From positions 1 to 64,000 of the forward strand of contig JAQIFP010000014.1 in NCBI GenBank assembly GCA_030141585.1: a DNA stretch of 64,000 nt. Reading direction: 5' to 3'. Origin of the DNA: Ophryocystis elektroscirrha. Taxonomy: Eukaryota; Apicomplexa; Conoidasida; Neogregarinorida; Ophryocystidae. The notes under the pieces are model-generated. The model was not told the origin of the DNA. It worked only from the letters and a program-made list of their open reading frames with translations, and searched no databases. How positions within the stretch are numbered: the stretch's first letter is position 1; every line of letters begins with the position of its first letter. Positions 50,091 through 62,089 of this stretch are shown piece by piece. Made by a program: the position numbers and the translations under genes.

Positions 50091-52443
50091 ATAGTAATAA
50101 TAAGGCCTATAGAAATTTATAGGATAAAGTTCATGTGATTAGAAATATCTATATGAAAGTCATCATACAATACACTTCGTTTATTACGACTGAGTTTTTT
50201 AGTTTTTATAAGTATTCTCAAGAAAATCATCGCTCAAGAAAATAATATCCGAGATTTTACATTTGTACAAGCTATTCTTAAATTATATCCAACAAGTCCT
50301 TGTACAAACTCTGAAATTATGGTAAAGTGAGTTTTTTTACAAATAATCACAGCAAGAACATAACCGAATTTTCGCTGCATTTATTCATTTGATTGAGGTA
50401 ATTGCTGAATTATTGATATTTTTAATGGAATGTTTGTATAAAATTAATTTTAAATAAACATTATTTTTGTTATTTTTATTATTATTATTATTATTATTAT
50501 TAATAATTATTATAAATTATTATTATAAGTCCGCAAAATTCACCAATACTTTTACAAAAATAAATATGTATTTAAATTATAAACTAATATATAAAGTTGC
50601 ATAGTGTTTTATTTAAATAATACAAGGTTTCAATCATTTTTAATTATAAGAAATATTTAATTATTAGAGTCCAGATCCCAATGAAATCTTTTATCGATTG
50701 AACTTTATATATAAATTTTTGAAAACCTCGAATTATGAAAGGATAACTTTAACAGCTCTTGGTTATCATTCACTGAAAAATTTATGGCAAATTTATTCAA
50801 AGAGTGTTAAAATTTATGAATACAACGAAAATAGCTCTAAGGCAATTACTCCGTCTGTTGAAGAAGACGAAGAAAAACCTGACAGTGCTAATATTTCAGA
50901 GAATTCTGTGAATTACAATTCTGCTGAAATATCTAAAATTCAAACTCCTAGATCACCCTCCAAATCAACTCCTAATTTGAGCAATATTGAAGAACCGAGC
51001 GATACAAAGTATCTCTTGAAACCCGTTAAATGTGACGAAATTGATGGTGAAAGTTTTTCTCAAATTGTTAAAATAATACAATTATTGCATAATGTAAAAA
51101 AATGTCAATTATCTTATAAAATTAGATTTGTATTGATTTAAACGAATTGCATCCCAAATCCGCGTTTTACTTGATAGTTGATGCAGCCTCTAAACTAATA
51201 GAGATGGTGTCTTTTTTTCCCGAAAAATTCCATGTATTTGCTAGTCAAGTAAAATAAAATAATTTATATTACTTTTAGTTTATACGAACAGCCTTACTAT
51301 GTTATGAAGATTATTTAATTGAAGATAAAATAAGATTACACGGTGAACATTTATCTCAATAATATTTGTTAGCATTAATACATTTAATTATACACCTTAC
51401 AAAATATAAATCTGTATATGAAGAGAGTCTTGCAGAAACATTGGTAAACTTACAGTATCAATATAAGCCATTAATTATCGCATAGTGTATATATATGCTT
51501 TTGTCTAATAAATAACTTAACTAATAAATTATATAAATTGTCTATTATTTCTTATTTGTGCGCATATGTATCAATTCTATAAATAAAAAAACATATATAT
51601 ATATTGTTCCAAGCATTAATTTTGTCATAAAAATATTTTATATAGAGTATTATTTAATTTCTTAACAGTGCGAGAGACTTATAAAAAATTCATCTAAGTT
51701 GCTTAAACCATCTGACCAATGTATGTCTATCTTATACTGTACACATTTATTCTGGGACTCACAAGAGGTGTTAATTTATCGTTAGTTATCACTTTAGAAC
51801 TCGAAATGCCACTATGGCAAGATCCAAGAATGCTTTGATGAGTGCATGCATATTACTATAAATAATCTACAATGCACTCTTTCTGACATATACTTGTTCC
51901 CTGATATTATTGAGAAGTATATATATTACTACGAGAAAAATAATCAAGTAAACTAGTCAGGATATTACTAAGTATATATTCATACTATAAGTGTTAATTC
52001 AAATATTGTTTAAATAAAATATACCATATACATATACATATATATATATATAAATATATATACTACACATTGTATGTATAATATATAATATTATATATTA
52101 TATATATATATATATACTGTAATATATACTAAAATAATATTTTTTAAGGAGTTTTCTATTGAATATATAGCAAAAGCAATCGAATTATGCGTGGAACAGC
52201 TGGCATATATAGCAAATACAGATATGTGCTTAGAAGGTAACAATATTTTCTTTTATCGTCTTAAACACTATAGACTCGGTAAAAAATTCTGGGAAATATC
52301 TGTATAATATATTAGTTTATTTACAGCAATCTGACCCACTACTTTCACAAAGTATGATAGTTAAAATAATTGATAAATTTACAGGATTAAACGTCAAAAA
52401 TTATATGAAAAAAATTGAGGGAAACGGACAACTTAATGTATAA
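47679..52443 (+). CDS. VPS35: Retromer subunit VPS35
   Basis: A long gene of many exons for the alpha-solenoid core of retromer. The start at 47679 gives MDTVAETRIFKEAQYIV; exon 2 TVKDVLKHAAAITSELRTSA; then ISVSLELKKAKDYI and the conserved PRVYLAIVLGLL, the family's PRLYL motif with Val for Leu, followed by GVQHPLRGLYLRRF. Further exons encode ALKRPVAERILLKDLV, IVLPKIIEHFKCTHDYLGQE and a helical repeat GMYKDYLDLLISFE. The last exons encode VKIIDKFTGLNVKNYMKKIE and end at TAA 52441-52443. Two Ser/Glu/Pro-rich insertions (exons at about 49280-49500 and 50830-51010) are absent from animal VPS35. Introns range from about 20 to several hundred nt and hold (TA)n tracts. Confidence 0.88.
49995..50095. 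repeat. (TA)n microsatellites in VPS35 intron
   Basis: A TATATA run of about 18-20 nt near 49995-50014 and another of about 40 nt near 50047-50087 lie between VPS35 coding exons. Similar tracts occur at about 52035-52115. Confidence 0.8.
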
Positions 52444-52779
52444 ATATATTTAAAAAAATAATTATATGAGAAGTACAATAAATTTGCACTTCATGCATGT
52501 TTACCACCCAGTATTTTTAATTGTAAAAATATAAAATATTATACGCAGAAAAATATGCTATAAAAAAAAAGACATGATATTACATGTACTAATGGAATTG
52601 AAAAAAATACAAATTCTGTTTTATGCTTTATTATAAGTACTTTTAGTATAATAGCAGTTTTAAATAAAATTTCTATAATGATCATGTACTATTGACGGTT
52701 TTAACAGTCTTCAGCACCTGTTTAGTTTCCAAATATATAATAATTCCCTAGAATTCTATGACATTTTAAGCTAAAGAAA

Positions 52780-54568
52780 ATGCGAGCTAGTAAAACAGAA
52801 TTAGATGAACTTATTACAAATGTTCCCGATGTCCCTTCAGAGAAAAAACTTAAGAAAAATTACATCTTACAGATCATTTTTATGATCATGTTTTTTTCTT
52901 TGTTGGCTGGTAACTATTCTGTTAACTTATCTTTGAGTGTCTGGAGCACAAATATTGTATGTTAAGAAACACTTCCTATGAAGTTGACGTTTATATATTT
53001 ATATACCATTATAATTAATATTATATATATTAATAGTATTATATATATTATTATTATTAATATTATTAGTATTATATATATTTTTAATATTATATCTATT
53101 ATTAATATTATATATATATTATTAGTAGTATATTAATTATTAGTACTATATATATTATAAGTATTAGATATAATATTGATAATTACACTATATTCTTAAT
53201 ATAATATTATTATTTAATACTATTTTATACCATAAAATATACTATATAAATTTTATATAATAGTTTTTATAATGAGAATATCTATAAATTGTAGTTCCAC
53301 GAAACTTCATTTACTGACAATGTGGCCTTGGCTTCAACTATTAGTTCAATTATTTCGATGATTATCATTTTATTATTTGGTGACGCATTGGGGCGCAAAA
53401 CTTTATATGTCATGCTGGTAGTCCAAATAGTGGCGCTTTCTTCCGTACCAATTCTCGCAAATTTCCCTAATAAAATTACTGCATGGATTTTAGTTATAAT
53501 ATTTTGTTTACATCAAATTGTTCTGAGTAACAATCAATTTCTTATACAAAGAATTGTTGTTTCAACTGGAGAGTATTATTTAGGGGTATTAAGAAAGGAA
53601 AAAAAAAAAATTTTGATAGGCAGCATTGTTAGCATTACCAATATCTGGAATTTTCCAATGGATATTGCACGCTCAAATCTTAGCTCATACTAGTAATAAT
53701 AATAATAGTGTATGCCTTAATTAGATCCTACTCGATATGTTATATTTGTATTCGTTATAGCAGCGTGTTTGGCAGTAGTTGTGCTCTGTTTAGTAATCGT
53801 AAGTATATATATATACGTAATTAGTTTTTTTTTAGTATATAGAGTCAAAAAGTAGTCGCGACATATACAAATCAAAAAGCGATATACAAGTTACTGGTAT
53901 AACTTATCGAGAATCTCTTTTAACAGCTATCAAGTAATCAATGACGAAGTAATTATTTTTTCTTTTTAGAACATCTTTACCGAGTTTTGTGAATATATTT
54001 TTTACGATGTCAAGCTTATCAATTATTTATCCGGTTATAATCCAATTAATTGTGGAGCGCTCTTATTTGAATTTCCACGTTTTAACTGGATTAGTACAAG
54101 TTGGGGAACTCATGGGACGGTTTGTTTTTTTAATAATTATTAAATATTTAATAGTGTATTATTCTCTGTTGATTGGACGACAATTAAACAACGCCCTGGA
54201 ATGTTTGTGGCCTTAATTCGATTCTTCGTTTATGTTCCTTTATACTTAATAATATCAAAAAAACCAATTGATTCCATTTGGAAAAATGCATATTTCGTGT
54301 ATCCTCTACATTTATCATTTGCGTTCACGTAATTTTTATATATTATCGAATTTTTTTATATAGATTTGGATGGTTATTAACATGTGGTTTTATTACCGCA
54401 CCGTTACAAACAGAGATAAAAAAAATTAAGATGGCTTGTGCAGATATATCTTTGGCAACTCTAACATCAGGTATATATAACTATTGTATTACATATAATT
54501 TCTTTTTTACAGCAATTTTCCTTTCAACTTGGTTTGGAAAAATATGTATCAAACCACTGTTAACTTAA
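52780..54568 (+). CDS. Equilibrative nucleoside transporter-like membrane protein
   Basis: A spliced multi-pass membrane protein. The start at 52780 gives a polar N-terminus (MRASKTELDELITN) and helix 1 (ILQIIFMIMFFSLLAG). Later exons give FTDNVALASTISSIISMIII, helices around ALGRKTLYVMLVVQIVALSS and ITAWILVIIFCLHQ, then VIAACLAVVVLCLVI. The second half shows ESLLTAIK, IIYPVIIQLIVE, LNFHVLTGLVQVGELMGR, MFVALIRFFVYVPLYLII and FGWLLTCGFITAPLQ. The spacing of FQV-x-D/E-x-x-x-R, the R-F-x-x-x-P-L element and the late polar KKIKMA loop resembles ENT nucleoside transporters of Apicomplexa, which salvage purines. A major-facilitator assignment is the alternative. The intron at 52963-53294 has AT repeats. 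Confidence 0.62.
52985..53290 (+). repeat. AT-repeat-rich intron in transporter gene
   Basis: TATTATATATATTA-type imperfect repeats fill this intron (ATTATATATATTAATAGTA and variants recur at 53000-53180). No coding potential. Confidence 0.7.
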
Positions 54569-54952
54569 TCTCCTATTTACAGCTCATAATTTGTTTTCAA
54601 TCAAATGTTATGAAATATAATATTTTAAACTTTTTAATAATATCTTTTAATTGATATTAACTGAAGAATAAATACGCAGATAATTTATTCATAAAATTCC
54701 AAGTATATATTATATATACACTTTGTATATAAAAAAAAATAATTTCAATGATTTGATTATATCACTGCTTACATTGTACACTTCCGCATAAGTTTATGGA
54801 TTATTAGTTAAGCATATTTGAACTAAGACCTTCATATGTGTATATAGCTGCTATTTTTGAAGGCATCCATAGCTCTTTTTTATATATAAAATTTATAAAT
54901 AAAAGAGGAAGATAAAATTGAAGAGATATATTTAACATAAATATCCTAAAAA

Positions 54953-56674
54953 TCAACAACCGACATATTGGATAATAAAATACAAACACTCATTCCTTAA
55001 CACAGTACTAAATAAATTACATGGATCTAAGAACAATTGTACTTGTTTCCATTGAGAAAGTAAAAATATACTCTTGTTTTTTTCGTACCATTTTTTTTGT
55101 ACAACAATACCACGGTCTTTCTAATTATCACGTAAAATTTTATTAATTTATTTTAATGACAAATAAATGGCATATGAATATAATATTCTTACATTATTTT
55201 CCGTAAAAAGTTTCTTATTATTAACGCCCCTAGACTCGTTTATTAATAGATCATAAAAACGCACATTCTGCAATTTATTAAAGTAAAGAGGTAATCAATT
55301 TATAATATTACTAATAATTATTGTTATAACAATTATAATAATAATAATTGTAATAACAATATTACTAGTAATAATTATAATAATTATATTACTAATAATA
55401 AATACAATAATACTAATAAATATAATAATAAGATTACTAATAATAGATATAGAATTGACTTACATTAGGAATTATTATTTGGTCTTTGACATATATAAGT
55501 TGATCTATCATTTGAAAGGAGCTTCCTGATTGCTTAAAGAGATTCATAAGACTAGTTCTGCATTTCGCTAGAAATTCACCAACTGTATTCCCTATAATGA
55601 TTTCTTCTTCACAATTATGTTCCAGACCATCCCAGTAAGTGTAGTATATTATTTCTTTTTTATCTGCTATCTATAAAATTACACGTTATTTTACTTTTAA
55701 CTAGCTCCTGTTTTAGCTTCATTTCATCTAATTCGAGTGTTGGTTTTTCATTTTCTTCAGAGACATTCTATTATTATTTGTAAATTATATTGTTTATATA
55801 AATAATACAAAGGCTAAAAGATAAAGAAGTACCGTTGTTAATATATCTTTAACAGTGGGATCTGTAAATACTTTAAACAATTTTTTTTCTCCAGGTAACT
55901 TTTTTTCTATAGGGAAAGATAGAAATAAATGTGAAGACAAACTTGAAATGAATTCATCCTCTGAAGAGTCTTGAAGAAACGATAACTTGGTGGGTTGAAC
56001 TGATAAAGGTTTGTTGGTTACATGACTTTTTGGACATTCAGGAAGTAAAGAAGAAGACGTTGGTTTTCTGGTAAACCCAATAATTTTTTAAAAGCTTAGT
56101 ATTAAATAAAAACAAACATGTATACCAAATGAAATTTATTTTAAAGCGGAAAAAGGCATATAAGGAACTTTTAAACACAACTATTTATTTATTAAAATTT
56201 GATAAAGAACTTCATAGCTAATAATATTTAAATATTTATTTAATTAGTAATTATTTTACTTAATTAATTAAATTAAATAACTGTATATATAGTATATAAA
56301 ACATTCACGTATATTACTAGTTAACTAGCTTGAACTAAGCCTTGTTGCAGTATATTAACATTAAGCTATCTTTATTTTATAAGATATATATGTATGTTTA
56401 CAAAAAATAAAGTAAAATTTCGATACTATTAATATACGGTTATAATAACAGCGAGTAATATTGTACATATCTATGGTCTATATAATATACAATCAGTGGT
56501 AAACTACTTATTAGCTATTTCTGCCAATCTTCTTTTCTTCTCTCTATATTCTTCTGCGGATATTAGCCCAATTGTATCTTTTTGAAACGCTGTTTCCAAA
56601 GCCTCTGATGAAGATTCCTGGTACTTTTCATCAATTTGAGATATTTTGAATTTTCTTGGTGTCTTTTTATTCAT
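54953..56674 (-). CDS. FAM50: XAP5/FAM50 family nuclear protein
   Basis: A spliced gene; the ATG at 56672-56674 gives MNKKTPRKFKISQ. Exon 1 also encodes SSEALETAFQKDTIGLISAE followed by EYREKKRRLAE, matching the family's N-terminal S..VGLV....K.K. helix. After a long intron (about 56090-56505) and a Ser/Asp-rich exon comes the XAP5 core: EIIYYTYWDGLEHNCEEEII, GNTVGEFLAKCRTSLMNLFK, MIDQLIYVKDQIIIPN, RFYDLLINESRG and VQKKWYEKNKSIF. The family is linked to pre-mRNA splicing. The C-terminus after KKWYEKNKSIFLLSQW diverges from the usual R-W-E-P-Y-D-P ending; either an intron was missed or the tail is lineage-specific. Confidence 0.85.
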
Positions 56675-56934
56675 GACTAAAAAATTATAAAAAAATAAAT
56701 GATTAGGAATTCATTACGATATCCAGGATCATTTTTCCAAAGGTATATATTCTCTTTTGAGATTAAAGGAAAATCAAATTATAACTCTAATTATCAACAA
56801 TCTTTATGTATTCTGATTGACTATCATATATATACATGTTGCTTTTAGACTTTCAGGAGGTTAAAATAAATTAAACCGTTTATTATGTTTTAGTGCATTA
56901 ATTAAATTCATAAGTAATTATATTCGCATCGGCA

Positions 56935-58435
56935 TCACGTTATATTAAAAACAGTTTGATTTTCACAGTAAACATTTCCTAAGCTTTCAGCATCATTTAC
57001 ATCAGTTTGTAATAAAATTTTATCGTCATTTTCAGTGACAAGATCACTTTTTGATGCTTCAGAAGATTCAATTTTAGATTCAATCATAATTGTTGTGTCA
57101 TTGCTTGTGTCTAGATATACTATACTAATAAATAAATATAGTCACCTGTAAGCTTTAGGTCATGTTTTGAATCAGTTGTCAAATCCGTTGAATTTGCACT
57201 AAGCTGAACATTTGTTGGCGTTCTGTAAAGTTCTTGTGACATATTAACTATATCACTTTCATCATTTTCATATTCATCTAAGCAGAAAAAAGCATAATAA
57301 CGAAATATTGTAAAACTGTACTGATTTTATTATAAATAGTAATGTTAGATTTATATATTACCATTAGAAACTTCACAAAGATTGGTACGTGGATATATTG
57401 TGTTAGGAATAAGAAATTTATTATTTAAATCATCTTCACTTTCTTCTTCATTCTCATCAAGATCACTTTCAACAGTTGATTCCACGGAAGTAACAGAATT
57501 ATTGTCGTTACCTTCGCTGGCATTAGTATTACTAAAACTATTTATAGATGACTTGGTAACTAGCTCTTTTGTATCTTCTAGCTGATCTATGGGTTTTTTT
57601 TCTGAAGTAAAATATAGATACAAATGATTGTTTTTGATTAAATTATGCGGGGAAATTAAAGAAGATGGTTTTGGTAATGAAAATAAAGACCCAAAATAAC
57701 CAAAAATTCTTCGAGGTATGGATTCTGTTGATACAGAACTTTTATATGTTGTTTCATGTCTTTTCTGGCGTTTTTGTTGAGGTTCAACCAACTCTTTATC
57801 AACACTTAGCTCATCATCCGAAAAATTCGGCATGTATGAAGGCGTTATATCTGGGCAACCAAACACAGGAGGAATATATGTTTGGAAATAATTTTTGTTT
57901 TTTAGTGACGATGAATCTTTGACACTTTGACGACGCTTTACAAGCTCTTCAACTTTCTAATTAAAAAAAAATGTATGAACTATCATTTGAAACTAATTCT
58001 TTCAGACAAAATGATAATTTCTAATGAATTAGATAAATATAATATGTGTATTGTACTTTACAGTTATAAAATGAATTTTATTCAAATTTGACAAGTAATG
58101 TTTTATAATTAATCCGGTAATTAATTTGTTATAAAATAATTGCTTATTATAATTAATACATGCCATACCCTTATTGTAGTACGGGTAGACTTAAGCTGAG
58201 CTTTAATAAGATTCTCAAGATCTTGTGAGTTATTAACGCTATCGATATAATTAATGTCTTGTGATAAGCTTTTTATGAAACCATTCTCATCTCTATCCTC
58301 AATTAAACTTGAATCGAAAAGAATACTTTTAGGCTAAACAAAAAAATTAATTGAATTTTTGATTAATAAGGATCTTACGTCATAATTTGAATTTTCATAA
58401 GAAATACGATCACGTTTTCGATTTATGGAAATCAT
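56935..58435 (-). CDS. Acidic Ser/Asn-rich protein, hypothetical (probably nuclear)
   Basis: A spliced gene; the ATG at 58433-58435 gives MISINRKRDRISYENSNYD. Following exons encode KSILFDSSLIEDRDENGF, a helical stretch (LENLIKAQLKSTRTTIRKVE, ELVKRRQ), PPVFGCPDITPSYMPNFSDD, a basic QQKRQKRHE that could be a nuclear signal, RRIFGYFGSLFSLPKP, and a long acidic/Ser run (VESDLDENEEESEDDL). The 3' exons are again acidic and end NVYCENQTVFNIT. Introns are about 45-230 nt. No domain is recognised; nuclear location is an inference from the basic patch and acidic tracts. Confidence 0.6.
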
Positions 58436-58619
58436 TTTTATTCCATCCTTAACTTTTTAACTTAATTCATTGTTTTGATTTTGTCCACCTATTCAGCAGA
58501 AAATTAAAAATAAAGTGTATAATACATAAAATTATAATTAACTTCAATGAAGCACTCAAATAGATTTACTTAGCATTAAACAGATTATTGAAATTTAATA
58601 TTTGTTTCTTAAAGTTTTT

Positions 58620-59635
58620 ATGTCGGGTGTACAAAATTTCTTGAATCGAAAGTACAAAATATGTACATTTTTCCATACTGTGTTTCAATATTTACGAACA
58701 AATTAAGCGATAGTGTATGTTCAAGCTTGATAGAAGATTTAAAAAAATTTTATGTTGAAGATGTTCAAGTAACTATATCAGGCTTAGCAAATTTGATCAG
58801 AAAATAAGCACTGAAGCTGAACTAAGCAAATACACAGAAAAAGCCTCTAAACCCGTAATATGTGTGTGCTCTGCTTCCGCATGTTTCTATGTAATGCTAC
58901 TTTGTTAAATAAGAATTGCAGTTATTAGGAAATGCGTACATGAAAGAAGTCCCAAAAAATTTGAAATGTTTGTTACTCTTTTGGTAATTATCATAACTTT
59001 TATTTAATATGGGATTAGTGGGCCGTATGAAGGATTTTATTCTAGATGGTCTACATCGTGTCCAGCCGTCAAATTTTTGTCACACAATTTGAAAGAAGTG
59101 AGATTATTTAATTAAAATAATTTGAATGATTTTATTATTGCTTAATTTCTCTTTGAGCAGTGATTAAATTGATATTCATTCTATTTATTGTTGTTCAACA
59201 TAGGTCAGGAGAGCAGTTATTTGGTATCTCGCAGGAGGCGATTTCAGTCCAAATGGTAATACAATTCCCCCACCGACATTTGATACGCCTACTATGATCT
59301 GCAAACCTTCTTTAAAATCGCAGAATGACACTAAAATCAATCCACTTGAAAATATATCAAACTGTTCAGTCAAAGAAATCGTAAATTATCCGCTTGGAAA
59401 ATCTTTAGATTATCACTCTGGAAATACTACAGATTTTCAAATTAGAAATGCAACAGATTGCCAATTTAGAAATACTACAGATTATTTGTTGGAAAATAGC
59501 ACAGATTATTCACTAGAAAATAATAAAGATTATCAGCTTGGAAATACTACTGATTATCAACTTGAAAAACTTATTATTTTATGGCACTTAGCTGCTTGTG
59601 TTTCGAATAGTGGATTTACACCCATAACATCATAA
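58620..59635 (+). CDS. Unresolved multi-exon gene with octapeptide repeats
   Basis: A coding region whose exons I could not join completely. Near 58661-58790 one frame reads MYIFPYCVSIFTNKLSDSVC and then SSLIEDLKKFYVEDVQ. About 58790-58890 gives FDQKISTEAELSKYTEKASK and PVICVCSAS. At 59022-59097 GPYEGFYSRWSTSCPAVKFL precedes a GTGAGA donor, which joins in phase at 59204 to VRRAVIWYLAGGDFSPNGN. The last exon carries seven 8-residue units of the type NTTDYQLG and ends ACVSNSGFTPITS at TAA 59633-59635. The first part has a vague likeness to mitochondrial ribosomal mL43 (thioredoxin-like L51/S25 fold), too weak to name. It may be two genes. Confidence 0.4.
59390..59570 (+). repeat. 24-nt degenerate tandem repeat encoding NTTDYQLG-type octapeptides
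   Basis: Seven diverged copies of a 24-nt unit (GGAAATACTACAGATTATCA and variants) encode N-x-T-D-Y/F-x-x-x octapeptides. The Asn-Thr-Thr sequons would be N-glycosylation sites if the protein were secreted. Confidence 0.75.
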
Positions 59636-59920
59636 AATCAATGAAGAACAATATTAGTTCCAAAATTGTACAAGACTATATTTTCATTACTTTTTAAGAA
59701 TATCTTAAATTAGACTCGCTATTTTTTTTCAATTATTCGTTGAAAATTAAAGGAAATGAAATTTTTCTCTCAATTTTACAAAACTGTATGATTATATATG
59801 TCGTGAGATTATATCTGGGACTAAAACATATGATTTTTATTCAAAACAAATTCATCAGCTCTATATAAATAAGGTTTAAATTTCTCATTAACACAGCTAT
59901 TAAATAGACATAATTCAAAA

Positions 59921-61746
59921 ATGCCCACAGCAGCAGATTTAGGAATAAGTGAAAAAGAGTATCAGGATGCAATCAATCTTGAAAAAATTTATGACTTGAT
60001 TCAAAATAATGATATAACGTGTTCAAAATGCAGACTTGTAAGGTAAATGGTGTTGAACAGAGTTTCTTTAGGATCCAACTCATTTTGACCCTGGAAGCTT
60101 ACAATTTTTATGCTATAGACATTCAAAAGATTACAGGGCTTCGAAGGAAATTGGTTGTTACCAGTTTGGTAGCTTTGAGGTTCAAAAATTAATTCGTCGA
60201 TATGAACCACCAATGTAAATTATAATAACATAATGTAGATATGTGAATTCAATGTTTAATTCTCCACAATTGTCCCTGTGCATATATATATAGTATAAGA
60301 ATTATTTCTTGTTATATACGGGTAAAGTTTACAATACAACCATATATATACACTATATTTAAATTTATATATATTAAGTCGAAATAACCGCATAATTTTG
60401 GGTTTCTTGATTATATATAATAAAATAAGGTTGCTTAGACAAAAATACATATAGTATATATTTTTCTGTAAAAAATAATTTAGAAAATCTTCAAATCGTG
60501 GATCGAAACGCAAAATAAAAAGTAGTAGCAGAAAAGCTAAGCTAAATGATTCACGTAGTGCAAGCTCAGATGATAATAAACCTCTTTATTTTAAACCTCC
60601 GTAAGTAATTTTTTTTCTAGACTTACGTTCAGTTCACGTAAAAATAATGAATCTAACAATTTTTTCACCGATAGTGAAAATGCATTTAAACAAGGTTTTA
60701 ATAAATCATTTGATCAGCAAGATCAAATAAATACTAACTCATTTGAGAACGCTGGATTTGCACAGCAGGAACATCCAAATTTTGGCCATATGCCCAAGGC
60801 GCCTAAATATTCTCCACCAGGCTATGAAAAAAATTTTCCGTCTTCTTATTCGCAGCCCAGTCCGTTATATAACAGCCTTAACACACCCAAATATCCTCCT
60901 CAGACTGCTAAATGCATGCCTTATTCTCAGCCTGTAAATTATCCTCAAACAGACTATTATTCTCAATTTGAAAACCCGTCATATATAAATAATTCTTCAT
61001 ATTATAAAAACCCTCCATATGCTGAAAATAATTTAAACGCTGATAACTCTTTATATCCAGATAACCCTTCATATCCTTATAATCCTACATATTTAGAAAA
61101 TTCTTCATATCCAGAAGATCGTTATTCCAAATCCATGTATGATAATTCTTCATTTGGTAGATCATACCGACCTCAAGCTAAATATGAACAACCTAATGGA
61201 AATAATTTAAATAATATGAGTTCAGCATATGCTCAATATACCAAAGTGCCACAATATATGGAACCCTACAATAAATCATATCCTAATTCTAAATCATTTA
61301 TGTTTGAACAAGCTCCTCATCCTATGTACGCTTCAAGTAATAAGAACATGTATAATAATCCACCATTTTTTAATTATCCTAATACAAACAATATATACAA
61401 TGCTCCTAAAAACCCCGGACATTCAACAGTAAGAGAACCCCAACCTTTCGACCAACATCGGCGCTCTAGGTCTCTTACGCCGGGTCGATCTCCAGAACTT
61501 CAGCAAAGATATTTGTCTGATAGACTTCAAGATCGATTTTATTCCACAAGTGATATTAGAATGAAATATCCCAGTAGTGTTCCTAACATTTACCTTACAA
61601 ATAATCATCAAGACAATTCTTATCGTTATATGTCTAAAAATCCTTTTTTAAACGCTAAAAACATGATTTATAGCGACCCACAATCTCTTCCAACCACGCG
61701 TGGTCAACAACCCTCCGTGCAAACGTATGTATTAAATCAAAATTAG
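59921..61746 (+). CDS. Cys/His-containing, Tyr/Pro/Asn-rich protein, function unknown
   Basis: Four exons join in phase. Exon 1 starts MPTAADLGISEKEYQDAINL and ends DITCSKCRL; exon 2 gives DPTHFDPGSLQFLCYRHSKD, ASKEIGCYQFGSFEVQKLI and RRYEPPM. The Cys-x2-Cys plus Cys-x2-His-type spacing suggests a small zinc-binding domain. After a 268-nt intron, exon 3 is basic/Ser-rich (SKRKIKSSSRKAK). The last exon is a 360-residue low-complexity region of YP/NPSY motifs (NPSYINNSSYYKNPPY) with an SR-like patch, HRRSRSLTPGRSPELQQR. About 480 residues in all. No family is recognised. A cytoskeletal or pellicle role is conceivable, but that is a guess. Confidence 0.68.
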
Positions 61747-62089
61747 ATACAAATATAAATTTACGTAAAGATTCAATAATTAGACTATTGAATATACACA
61801 TTTCAATAAATTAATTATTGATATTTAATTGCGCTTTTTATTGATAATATCAATAACAAAATTGTTTGATTCGAACTAAAGCAGGCAACAAATGTACAAA
61901 ACAAATTATAGTATTCCAAATTTAACTCCCAATCAAGTAATATAGTAATAAAAAAATAATAAGTTTATTATAGAAGGAGTGGTGGGAGTAACTCTAAATT
62001 TAATGAACCTTTTTTTTTGTTACATTACTTATGGCATAGTTTTTGTTATTTTTTTATATGTTTCTCTCTTCAAATGCTTTGAATATCAA

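Noticed and set aside
59010..59090. Alternative frame MGLVGRMKDFILDGLHRVQP as a separate small gene
   Set aside because: It ends at a stop before any donor; the other frame (GPYEGFYSRW...) joins in phase at a GTGAGA donor to the next exon.
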